A program made the translations under genes and the position numbers. Source: Methanobacteriota archaeon (GTDB lineage Archaea; Halobacteriota; Syntropharchaeia; DAOWMC01). From it: a stretch of 7,716 bases of DNA. The notes under the pieces are model-generated. The model had not been told where the DNA came from and made no database searches. It worked only from the letters and a program-made list of their open reading frames with translations. The stretch is from positions 1-7,716 of the forward strand of contig DAOWMC010000048.1 in the NCBI GenBank assembly GCA_030643285.1, given 5' to 3'. Positions 1 to 5,932 of this stretch are shown here, one piece after another. How positions within the stretch are numbered: the stretch's first letter is position 1; each line of letters starts with the position of its first letter.

Positions 1-135
1 ATATCGTCATGCATGTACTGGACAGGTATTAACCCATTCACCCATGAGAAAATAAAAGTTGTATACGATTTTCATACGAAAAAGAGAATGAAGCGGATAC
101 TTCTACAGGCAATCAAGGAATCACACACCAAATAA
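1..135 (+). CDS. C-terminal end of a YgiQ/UPF0313-type radical SAM protein (5' partial)
   Basis: The frame is open from base 1 to a TAA at 133-135 and encodes 44 residues; the start lies left of the window. The peptide begins ISSCMYWTGINPFTHEKIKV and later has KRMKRILLQAIKE. This resembles the C-terminal tail of the YgiQ/UPF0313 radical SAM family, where a C-M-Y-x-T-G-x-[ND]-P-[FY]-T segment is followed by a basic [KR]-x-x-[QK]-R-x-L-L-Q segment. The radical SAM core with its CxxxCxxC cluster would lie outside the window, so the family call rests on this tail alone. The substrate of these proteins is not established. The gene converges on priS, with only 28 bases between the two stop codons, so it belongs to a different transcription unit from everything else here. 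Confidence 0.7.
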   Translation: MSSCMYWTGINPFTHEKIKVVYDFHTKKRMKRILLQAIKESHTK

Positions 136-163
136 ACACACAAGTTTCAGCATGTATTTGAGT

Positions 164-1342
164 TTAAACTTTGTTCTGCCAAAACTCTCCTGCACCCCTG
201 CACATCAAAAAAATCGCAGCATACGCCGGTAGTTCAGTTTGACCCTCTTCCAAAGAAAATTCATTATCTTTAATTTTTATGTCAAAATGTTTTGTAACTT
301 CAACATTAATCGGGTCGTCTCCAAAAACTACCGCATCATACAGTGGATCAAAATTTTCAAGTTGATCGGGTTCGATTGGTCTAACCTGCAGGCTTGAGCC
401 ACCATGAAGTGATGTTGGGAACCTTATAAGCCTCTTTATGTCCGAAGTTACAGGTTCATCCGATTCACCTTCTATATCCAGCTTCAGGCCATCAACCAGA
501 TTTTTCCAGAAATCTTTGGGAAAGCCTTTAATACCAATAAAACCACGTTTAACATCATTTTTCAGGTCTTTTTCCTTTGCAAGCTTTATGATCTTTTTTG
601 CCTCTTTTTTTCCTATCGTATCAATTTTGATTAATTCTTCAAGTGCCTCATCTACTTCCATCTCGGATATTTTTTCCAAAAGATCAATCATCCGGTTATG
701 TATCTTTTTTCCCCATCCACTATCTCTGGAAATCCTGAGTGTTTTTTTTGCCCGGGCATTTTCACAGGGGATCATTTTTTCGACCAAAAATCGGTCATAG
801 TCAAATCCTGTACCACGGAGGTAGTCAATTATCTCCCGCCGTTCAGGGCTTCCAAGTGACTTTACCCTCGGGTCGGTTATGTGAACATGATAACCTCGTC
901 CGCCTGAAAACACCACTTCCATCATATCCTCTTCAAATCCAAAATCGTATCTTAAAAAATCGATCAGTTTTATTGTTTCACTTTTAACAAGATCAAGCAT
1001 CTCTTCGTAGGACCCCGTCGCGCATCTGTGGTGATCGGCATCGAGGTCAAAGATCAAATCAGCACCAGTCCACTCTTTCTCGATCATTTTTCGGGCACCT
1101 GGATATCGGTACAGTGCAGATGAGTAATAAACATGAGCTGGCATCATCTCTTTTATATAGCTTATCACCTCACCCGATGAGCCAAATGATTTATGGCGGT
1201 GCATCGTGAAGGTTGGAAACGTCCGATCAAAAAAGACAAAACCCCACTCTCTCCTTTTAAGCTCTGGGGGCATCTCCAATGTGGCCCGATGATAGTACTG
1301 TCTGAACTTCTGTCTAACAAATATCTTTGTCCGTTCATTCAT
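164..1342 (-). CDS. priS: DNA primase small (catalytic) subunit PriS
   Basis: This is the catalytic subunit of the archaeo-eukaryotic primase, which with PriL makes primers for DNA replication. Numbered from the ATG at 1342 (392 residues), family landmarks appear in order: REWGF near residue 31; the metal-binding aspartates in DLIFDLDADHH (Asp99 and Asp101); the nucleotide-binding SGGRGYHVHI at about 146-155; the third catalytic acid, Asp301, in SDIKRLIRFP; and SLHGGSSLQV around His313. The length is normal for the archaeal family. In many PriS proteins a Cys-rich zinc knuckle follows the DxD motif; here only one cysteine (Cys107, in HHRCATG) remains, so that zinc site looks lost. The frame is open upstream to a TTG at 1369, but I prefer the ATG because a GGAG lies 9 bases before it. 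A/T-rich stretches near 1370 and 1403-1420 could supply a promoter; I cannot choose between them. Confidence 0.95.
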   Translation of the reverse strand: MNERTKIFVRQKFRQYYHRATLEMPPELKRREWGFVFFDRTFPTFTMHRHKSFGSSGEVISYIKEMMPAHVYYSSALYRYPGARKMIEKEWTGADLIFDLDADHHRCATGSYEEMLDLVKSETIKLIDFLRYDFGFEEDMMEVVFSGGRGYHVHITDPRVKSLGSPERREIIDYLRGTGFDYDRFLVEKMIPCENARAKKTLRISRDSGWGKKIHNRMIDLLEKISEMEVDEALEELIKIDTIGKKEAKKIIKLAKEKDLKNDVKRGFIGIKGFPKDFWKNLVDGLKLDIEGESDEPVTSDIKRLIRFPTSLHGGSSLQVRPIEPDQLENFDPLYDAVVFGDDPINVEVTKHFDIKIKDNEFSLEEGQTELPAYAAIFLMCRGAGEFWQNKV

Positions 1343-1420
1343 TAAAGACCACTCCAACTCCTCTTTCAATAATTAAAGTATTTGTATGGCTGATAGGGTA
1401 AACAAATACTAAAATTTTTA

Positions 1421-1497
1421 TGGGGCCGGAGCCGGGATTCGAACCCGAGTCGTAGGATCCACAGTCCTGCAGGATAACCAGTCTACCCCACCCCGGC
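1421..1497 (-). tRNA. tRNA-His (anticodon GUG), 3' CCA encoded
   Basis: The minus strand folds into a full cloverleaf. The seven-pair acceptor stem is GCCGGGG (1491-1497) with CTCCGGC, including one G-U. The anticodon loop is CTGTGGA, giving GUG. The T arm is TCGGG-TTCGAAT-CCCGG. The discriminator is C73, as expected for tRNA-His, followed by an encoded CCA (1421-1423). The D stem and the last pair of the anticodon stem each contain a mismatch. The base before G1 is T, so the G-1 identity nucleotide is not encoded. No intron is seen. The gene stands alone between the acr operon and priS, on the same strand as both. Confidence 0.95.
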
Positions 1498-1523
1498 ATT
1501 AAAACAAAAGAAGAAAAACAGTC

Positions 1524-1535
1524 AATTATAATAAA
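1524..1535 (-). promoter_or_regulatory. Archaeal TATA box for tRNA-His
   Basis: On the minus strand this reads TTTATTATAATT. Its centre lies about 32 bases upstream of the 5' end of tRNA-His, which is the right distance for a TATA box bound by TBP if transcription starts at or just before the mature tRNA end. A purine-rich BRE is not obvious: the bases just upstream read AATC. The site lies downstream of the T-rich tract ending the acr operon, so the tRNA probably has its own promoter. Confidence 0.6.
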
Positions 1536-1550
1536 GATTTGTATGTTGAA

Positions 1551-1570
1551 ATAAAAAAAAGATAAAAAAG
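1551..1570 (-). terminator. T-rich transcription terminator of the acr operon
   Basis: On the minus strand, about 20 bases after the stop codon of the SCP2-like gene, the sequence runs CTTTTTTATCTTTTTTTTAT. Archaeal RNA polymerase commonly stops at such oligo-T tracts without needing a hairpin, and none is evident. The tract lies between the operon's last gene and the tRNA-His promoter, which supports its role as the operon end. Confidence 0.55.
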
Positions 1571-1588
1571 GAGGTTGGGTTTGATTTA

Positions 1589-2188
1589 CTATTCCTTTTT
1601 ACTTCCGCCGCCCATAAGACCGGCAAGGCTAAAGTCGCCCATCCCTTCTACATCATCCATTCCGAACATCTGCCCGAAGATCTCAAATACACCTTCAAAC
1701 TCCATAAATGATGCCAGATTTCCCTCTATCGTTGCATGTCCATCACACACGGGGTCTACAAAGCTTAGTTCCCCTGTTAACATCCTCACAAGGTCATAAT
1801 AACCGACTCTCATTATTATATCCGGCTCAATATTAGACCCTACGGGCGGGGGTCCTTCCAACACTGAAAAGGGCGTTAACCTGATTCTAACATGTTCCTT
1901 ACCCCTCTTTGGATGGTCAGTCTCGATAAGAAGCGATATCGGTGGTGCATTGGTGAACATCGACATCATCTTCCCAAGCATTGGCATACCTGAACTGCTT
2001 GTCAGCATACCTTCCATCCCACCGACTGCGCCTCCTATCATGAAGTCGAACATCAATCGATATGGGGTAGGCTCCTCTTCTTTATTACTCACAAAATCAG
2101 CTTTTTTAAACCAGTCATCCTCCAAGGGCGGACGTGGCTTAAAATGCTCTATTTCCGATTCTGGTATAATCTCTCCTAAATTTACCAT
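1589..2188 (-). CDS. SCP2-like hydrophobic-ligand-binding protein at the end of the acr operon
   Basis: The product has 199 residues. From about 85 to 176 it looks like a sterol-carrier-protein-2 (SCP2) domain. A stretch ISLLIETDHP precedes EPDIIMRVGYYDLVRMLTGE, then DGHATIEGNLASFMEF and a hydrophobic tail. This matches the SCP2 pattern of a strand ending in D-x-x-[IL], then a D-L-x-x-[ML]-x-x-G-x-L helix, then G-x-x-x-I-x-G-[ND]. SCP2 domains enclose a hydrophobic tunnel for lipids or acyl-CoA. The preceding region (46-80) and the last 20 residues are Gly/Met-rich; Met makes up 17 of 199 residues. There is no signal peptide or clear membrane span, so it is probably cytoplasmic. The start is firm: GGAGGT lies 8 bases before the ATG. 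It follows acrA by 42 bases, which is looser than the rest of the operon. A role in holding alkane or an alkyl product is inference; lipid binding for another purpose is equally open. Confidence 0.75.
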   Translation of the reverse strand: MVNLGEIIPESEIEHFKPRPPLEDDWFKKADFVSNKEEEPTPYRLMFDFMIGGAVGGMEGMLTSSSGMPMLGKMMSMFTNAPPISLLIETDHPKRGKEHVRIRLTPFSVLEGPPPVGSNIEPDIIMRVGYYDLVRMLTGELSFVDPVCDGHATIEGNLASFMEFEGVFEIFGQMFGMDDVEGMGDFSLAGLMGGGSKKE

Positions 2189-2196
2189 TTTTCCTT

Positions 2197-2202
2197 ACCT
2201 CC
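2197..2202 (-). promoter_or_regulatory. Ribosome binding site of the SCP2-like gene
   Basis: GGAGGT on the minus strand, 8 bases before the ATG at 2188. It is a near-perfect match to the archaeal anti-Shine-Dalgarno sequence and fixes the start. It allows efficient independent initiation in the 42-base gap after acrA. Confidence 0.7.
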
Positions 2203-2230
2203 AACCAAAATATAGATGAGGGTAGTTCCC

Positions 2231-4159
2231 TCACCTGGCAGGCCTCATTATATCCCTTTCACCTGCGGGTTCAAATTCTCTCAAACAAGCCTTTGCAAAC
2301 TCCGGTACTACATTTCTGAAATCAAATGCAAGATCTCTGTCGGCAAATGTAACTTTGATCAGTGGGCTGGCCGACCATGAGGATCCTCTTGCCAGCATCG
2401 CACCATAGCAGAACATTGGGAAACCAAGTGCCCCAACAGTGTAGGACATGTAAGGCGTGTTACAGTTCTTGAGCTCTGGCAGTCCACCCTCTTCGGGTCT
2501 CAACGAGGATGCATATGCCAGACCTACATGGTGCTGGACTTCCTGTCCGGACCATCCGGTTCTTAGCCATCCTTCTTTCATACCAAAGGCGACACCATAA
2601 TTTGCTGCCATCTGTGTCAGTTGCGCATCACCTGTAAACATTGCAGCCATCATAGACCCGGCATAACCAACGGCAAACGTTCTGATTGCACCGCCCCAGG
2701 CCATTTCCATCATGGTCGGGTACTTGTCAAACTGATCCATTACCATGTGACATGCCATGTGGATAAATGGTTTCATTGTGTTCCATTTAGCGGGCATTCT
2801 TTTGTGCTCACCCAGTATTGCCCCCATTGATCCCATGAGGTCACCAAACTGTGCTGCTCCTTCTTCGTCTTCGCCTCCACCACCGGTAAGGGCACTGAGA
2901 TCTACAAAACCTCCCATCAACACAGAGTATCCTGCAGCATTAAAACCAACACCTCCGGCCATGTACTGACCGTACCATGCATTGGTGGTCAATTCGGTCC
3001 ACATTCCTCCACCATTCATCAATGATGCCATTAGTTGACCCATAACATCTGTCTCCCCTGTAGCCATACATTCCATCAAGGGTATTGGAGGAGTTTCACA
3101 ATCCCCTGGATTTACATCTGACAGGTATCCAAATGGCATTCCACCTGGCTCGTTTGGTGCTCTTGATCTGCTAGGCCACAGAGGCTCACCCATTCTGACC
3201 TGCTGGGCATGCCTTGTGGAAAAAGCAATATCTGAAAGGATTGATTCTCCGGTTAGACGATATGCAGCACAGAAAGCCATCGTTGTTGACTGGGCAGAAC
3301 TTCTTACAATCGCCCCACCATCCATCGTCCTGACTCTGTGCGTGGGTTCATGTACCGCACAACAGAGTTTTGAACCGATACCGACTTTTATCTGCTCGGC
3401 TCTGTCGGGATGGAACTCCTTATTAACATCTATTATATACCTTCTATCAAACTGCTCAGCTAAATCGTCGTCTCCTGTGAAAACTTTTGCATAACCATCC
3501 TTCATCAGCATGGGATGGATCTCGGACATGTGCTCCTGTATAACTGCCCCACCACTTAACCTGTGTTGAAGTGTTTCCATAAATAGGTTCATTGTCTCGG
3601 GTGAGATTTCTTTTCCCAATCTAAGCTGAATCGTTCTATGCGGGATATCGAGGTTTACAATAACTGTTCTTTTAAGGTCATCCATCATCTGCTGCATCGC
3701 AGTGTTGTTCATAAAGTTGATGTCATCATAGGTTGCATATGCGTCCGTGCCAACAAGTTTGAAGTTTTCCATTGTCCTCTGACACATCGGTATACCCATC
3801 TCCCTGCTATGTGAGGGTATACCTCTTTCAAGCGCAATTTTTCTTCCTGCTTCGATGAATTCCATCTTTGTCCTACACTGCTGCACGCCACCTCTTTGGT
3901 ACATTTTCTTATCTACGATATCCATCGGGTCAGCACCTTCATACAGCTCTTTCATCGCTGAATACATTGGCGATTCCCTCTCCCGCGGGAGCATCTTCTC
4001 CTGCATCTTTTTTGGATCGTACTTGTACATTTTTTCTGTTGCTACTGGAAGCTCGGCTACCTTGAATCGACCTTCATCAGCATCACTTGTGGAGCCTTCC
4101 ACACCCCACCCGCCTATTTCCTCATCTTTCTTTTTTCTATCTTCTTCATCCGTAGTCAT
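2231..4159 (-). CDS. acrA: Alkyl-coenzyme M reductase alpha subunit (divergent McrA)
   Basis: This is the alpha subunit of the nickel-F430 reductase that, in alkane-oxidising archaea, couples an alkane to coenzyme M using CoM-S-S-CoB. It has 642 residues from the ATG, against about 550-570 in methanogens. Conserved landmarks include NNTAMQQMMDDLKRT, GGAVIQEHM with the axial Ni ligand (Gln208, equal to Gln147 of Methanothermobacter), NEPGG, YMAGGVGF and the C-terminal EFEPAGER. The methyl-His and methyl-Arg positions (His317, Arg331) and the thioglycine position (Gly538) are kept. Tyr333 and Tyr446 equivalents are Ala409 and Gln539; the Phe443, Gln400 and Cys452 equivalents are Trp536, Ile492 and Val545. 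About 60 extra residues sit at the N-terminus, the first 30 being charged, and two Gly/Met-rich insertions of about 16 residues flank the GGVGF loop. The ATG at 4159 is chosen over the GTG at 4168 because GGGTGA lies 5 bases before it and contains that GTG. It follows the Cys-rich gene by 23 bases. Confidence 0.95.
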   Translation of the reverse strand: MTTDEEDRKKKDEEIGGWGVEGSTSDADEGRFKVAELPVATEKMYKYDPKKMQEKMLPRERESPMYSAMKELYEGADPMDIVDKKMYQRGGVQQCRTKMEFIEAGRKIALERGIPSHSREMGIPMCQRTMENFKLVGTDAYATYDDINFMNNTAMQQMMDDLKRTVIVNLDIPHRTIQLRLGKEISPETMNLFMETLQHRLSGGAVIQEHMSEIHPMLMKDGYAKVFTGDDDLAEQFDRRYIIDVNKEFHPDRAEQIKVGIGSKLCCAVHEPTHRVRTMDGGAIVRSSAQSTTMAFCAAYRLTGESILSDIAFSTRHAQQVRMGEPLWPSRSRAPNEPGGMPFGYLSDVNPGDCETPPIPLMECMATGETDVMGQLMASLMNGGGMWTELTTNAWYGQYMAGGVGFNAAGYSVLMGGFVDLSALTGGGGEDEEGAAQFGDLMGSMGAILGEHKRMPAKWNTMKPFIHMACHMVMDQFDKYPTMMEMAWGGAIRTFAVGYAGSMMAAMFTGDAQLTQMAANYGVAFGMKEGWLRTGWSGQEVQHHVGLAYASSLRPEEGGLPELKNCNTPYMSYTVGALGFPMFCYGAMLARGSSWSASPLIKVTFADRDLAFDFRNVVPEFAKACLREFEPAGERDIMRPAR

Positions 4160-4164
4160 CTTAT

Positions 4165-4170
4165 TCACCC
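4165..4170 (-). promoter_or_regulatory. Ribosome binding site that decides the acrA start
   Basis: GGGTGA on the minus strand, 5 bases before the ATG at 4159. The in-frame GTG at 4168 that would add three residues lies within this motif, so it is better read as part of the Shine-Dalgarno sequence than as the start codon. Confidence 0.6.
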
Positions 4171-4182
4171 TTTATAACCGGC

Positions 4183-4578
4183 CTATTTTTTCCATACCTT
4201 TTCTTTCTCTTCGTCCGTAAGCTCCCCGTACCATGCGTGGGGTGTTGCTGCAACACCTTCACCTTTTATATACCACTCGGGATGATCTTTTACAGGCGTT
4301 CCTTTAATCGTACCCGGTGGAACAATCGGGACATCTGCATACCATCCGGGACGAACGATCACATGACCTTTTTCACACTCAAAGTAATAGTACTCGTCAT
4401 CTTTTTCACCGGTTCTGCAACCTTTTGGGTCCTCGGGACCTATAAGGTGGCCACAAATCTTTTCAGAGGATATAAGGGGTTCTTTTTTTATAAGCTTGGC
4501 ACAACATTCCGGAATCGTAATTAAAGCTGTTGCAGTACCTCTAAAAACCGGACATGTTTGTTCTGTTAATTTAACCAT
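4183..4578 (-). CDS. Small Cys-rich ACR-associated protein of unknown family
   Basis: I do not recognise this 131-residue protein. It has six cysteines (9, 25, 26, 42, 54, 68), a CGH at 42-44 and a CEKGH at 68-72, so a bound metal (zinc or an Fe-S cluster) is possible. The middle is Tyr-rich (DEYYYFE, 61-67) and Pro-rich (77-95), and the end is acidic/basic and probably helical. There is no signal peptide or membrane span. Residues 54-110 resemble the C-terminus of the neighbouring 443-residue protein: a C-R pair, a G-H-[VI]-I pair exactly 18 residues later, T-I-x-G, then HPEW and KG. It sits between that gene and acrA. The start is firm: GGTGAT ends 5 bases before the ATG and overlaps the upstream stop. 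It is not McrC or McrD, whose sequences are quite different. Being a subunit or maturation factor of the ACR is inference from position. Confidence 0.85.
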   Translation of the reverse strand: MVKLTEQTCPVFRGTATALITIPECCAKLIKKEPLISSEKICGHLIGPEDPKGCRTGEKDDEYYYFECEKGHVIVRPGWYADVPIVPPGTIKGTPVKDHPEWYIKGEGVAATPHAWYGELTDEEKEKVWKK

Positions 4579-4583
4579 TTTTT

Positions 4584-4591
4584 ATCACCTA
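4584..4591 (-). promoter_or_regulatory. Ribosome binding site overlapping the upstream stop (Cys-rich gene)
   Basis: TAGGTGAT on the minus strand: TAG is the stop codon of the 443-residue protein gene, and GGTGAT is the ribosome binding site for the ATG at 4578. This layout favours translational coupling. Confidence 0.6.
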
Positions 4592-5920
4592 CTGTGCAAA
4601 TCCTTTAATATCTGTCAGCCATTCGGGATGATTTTTTCTTGCATCTTCAATATCTTTTATTGCGCCGTCTATCGTTGCGTTCTGCTTTTCGGGAACCGGA
4701 TATTCGGTTGGAGCTATAATATGTCCTTCCTGACCGTAGAGCCTCTTTGACTGGATAAATGAAGAAGGTAGCCTGCACCGGTCCATTCCGTATTTTATGT
4801 AGGATGATGAACTCTCCATCGGTGTTGGTGGGATCATCTCTGACCCGATGACTTCCATTGTTGTTTCAAGATGTGATATATTGTATCTTGGGAACCAGCC
4901 ATTTGCACCGGCAAGTATTCCTACAAACCTTGGCACGATAACATCTATTGAGACAGTTCCAATCAGATCCAAAAGCATGGATATAATCCCCGGGCGCGGT
5001 AGCCATGCGGGACTTCCATATGCCTGGAACGGCCATCCGAATGTCGGGGCCATAACCGAGTATATAACGGTCGATATAAACTCATACAGACTTCTACTTG
5101 CGCTCTGACAGTCCGGTGTTATTCCCGTGGTGTATGGGAACCCATAAATCGTTGATTCGGCAAACTCGGGAGTTTTTTCATTTCTTACATCTTTTAACAG
5201 ATCTATCGTCATTGCAGAGCCTTCACCAACTGGCCGCTGAACACATATATATCTGTATTTCTCTCCTGTTCTCATATGCCGCCTTTCCAGTATCTGTTCG
5301 GCATTGTCATACCAGAACGATGCCCTCGCTTTTTGTACACCGTCTTCATAATGCCAGCTCTCTATGAATGGCTGGTTTTCAAGTGTATAAGTATCCATTG
5401 CGTTATAGAAATTGTCCAGTGAATTTCCCAAAAGTAATGTTATTACTGCCGGGCTTAGCCTGATCGGAAGTGCGATAATCGGTGGGTGTATGCCGTATGA
5501 TGTGAACATATCAATTGTCAGCAGTTCATCAAGCGCATTTACCATGGTGTCTGATGAAGCCATACCTGCCGCCTCATCAAGCATCCCTACTGCCCCCTCA
5601 GTACCACCTGCTTCTGCCTTCGCTATCATGTCAGTGGCACCAAGGTCGTCCATTAAACTCATTGTTTTCTCAAGTGCTTTTGCCTCTTCCTCGAGCTCGC
5701 CGTTGATATATTTATCCGCTGCCACCGTATTTTCACAAAGCCTTGCATTCCATTCCTGCGTTGCTTCATAGAATATAGTCTGGTTAAGTGTTTGAGTGAG
5801 CTTCGTTGGCTGTTCTCTCATATCACCCTGTCCCCTTCCAAGCCAGCAGGCAGAATAATAATGCCTGTGACATGGCTGGATCAGTGATTCTTCCTGATAA
5901 GGTCTTCTCGTATCTCCCAT
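4589..5920 (-). CDS. 443-residue ACR-associated protein of unknown family
   Basis: I do not recognise the family. Visible features, numbered from the ATG: a CHRHYYSAC segment at 17-25 that could bind metal; a helical acidic and Ala-rich stretch at about 75-135, including EEEAKALEKTM; a hydrophobic segment with Pro and Arg at 144-166 (HPPIIALPIRLSP); an aromatic, Gly/Pro-rich core at 280-345 (APTFGWPFQAYGSPAWLP, ILAGANGWFPRYN); and a C-terminal tail from Cys382 to HPEW (431-434) that resembles the downstream 131-residue protein. There is no clear signal peptide or transmembrane helix, so a soluble protein is likely. It begins 9 bases after acrG ends and stops 10 bases before the next gene. An in-frame GTG at 5929 lies within the GGTGAT ribosome binding site, so the ATG at 5920 is preferred. 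It does not look like MtaB, MtmB or a corrinoid protein. Its place between gamma and alpha suggests an extra ACR subunit or assembly factor, which is inference. Confidence 0.85.
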   Translation of the reverse strand: MGDTRRPYQEESLIQPCHRHYYSACWLGRGQGDMREQPTKLTQTLNQTIFYEATQEWNARLCENTVAADKYINGELEEEAKALEKTMSLMDDLGATDMIAKAEAGGTEGAVGMLDEAAGMASSDTMVNALDELLTIDMFTSYGIHPPIIALPIRLSPAVITLLLGNSLDNFYNAMDTYTLENQPFIESWHYEDGVQKARASFWYDNAEQILERRHMRTGEKYRYICVQRPVGEGSAMTIDLLKDVRNEKTPEFAESTIYGFPYTTGITPDCQSASRSLYEFISTVIYSVMAPTFGWPFQAYGSPAWLPRPGIISMLLDLIGTVSIDVIVPRFVGILAGANGWFPRYNISHLETTMEVIGSEMIPPTPMESSSSYIKYGMDRCRLPSSFIQSKRLYGQEGHIIAPTEYPVPEKQNATIDGAIKDIEDARKNHPEWLTDIKGFAQ

Positions 5921-5924
5921 TTTT

Positions 5925-5932
5925 ATCACCTA
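5925..5932 (-). promoter_or_regulatory. Ribosome binding site overlapping the acrG stop codon
   Basis: TAGGTGAT on the minus strand: TAG ends acrG and GGTGAT serves the ATG at 5920, 4 bases further on. The GTG inside it is in frame with the downstream gene but is best read as ribosome binding site. Confidence 0.6.

Noticed and set aside
1421..1497. tRNA-His as an attachment site of an integrated element carrying the acr operon.
   Set aside because: Elements normally lie at the tRNA 3' end, which here faces priS. I saw no repeat of the tRNA 3' end and no integrase in the window.
2621..5771. Several open frames of 60-120 codons on the plus strand.
   Set aside because: All lie antisense to strongly conserved acr genes, lack convincing ribosome binding sites, and give Ser/Pro/Cys-rich translations typical of shadow frames.
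4183..5920. The two unknown genes as McrC and McrD, or as a methylamine or methanol methyltransferase.
   Set aside because: Neither shows sequence resembling McrC, McrD, MtaB or MtmB as I know them, and the 443-residue frame has no internal amber codon.
5925..5932. acrG and the following gene are in the same frame, separated by a single TAG, which could be pyrrolysine readthrough giving a fused protein.
   Set aside because: TAG also ends the two unknown genes and the SCP2-like gene, so it behaves as an ordinary stop here. acrG already has normal gamma length, and a ribosome binding site with its own ATG follows at once.
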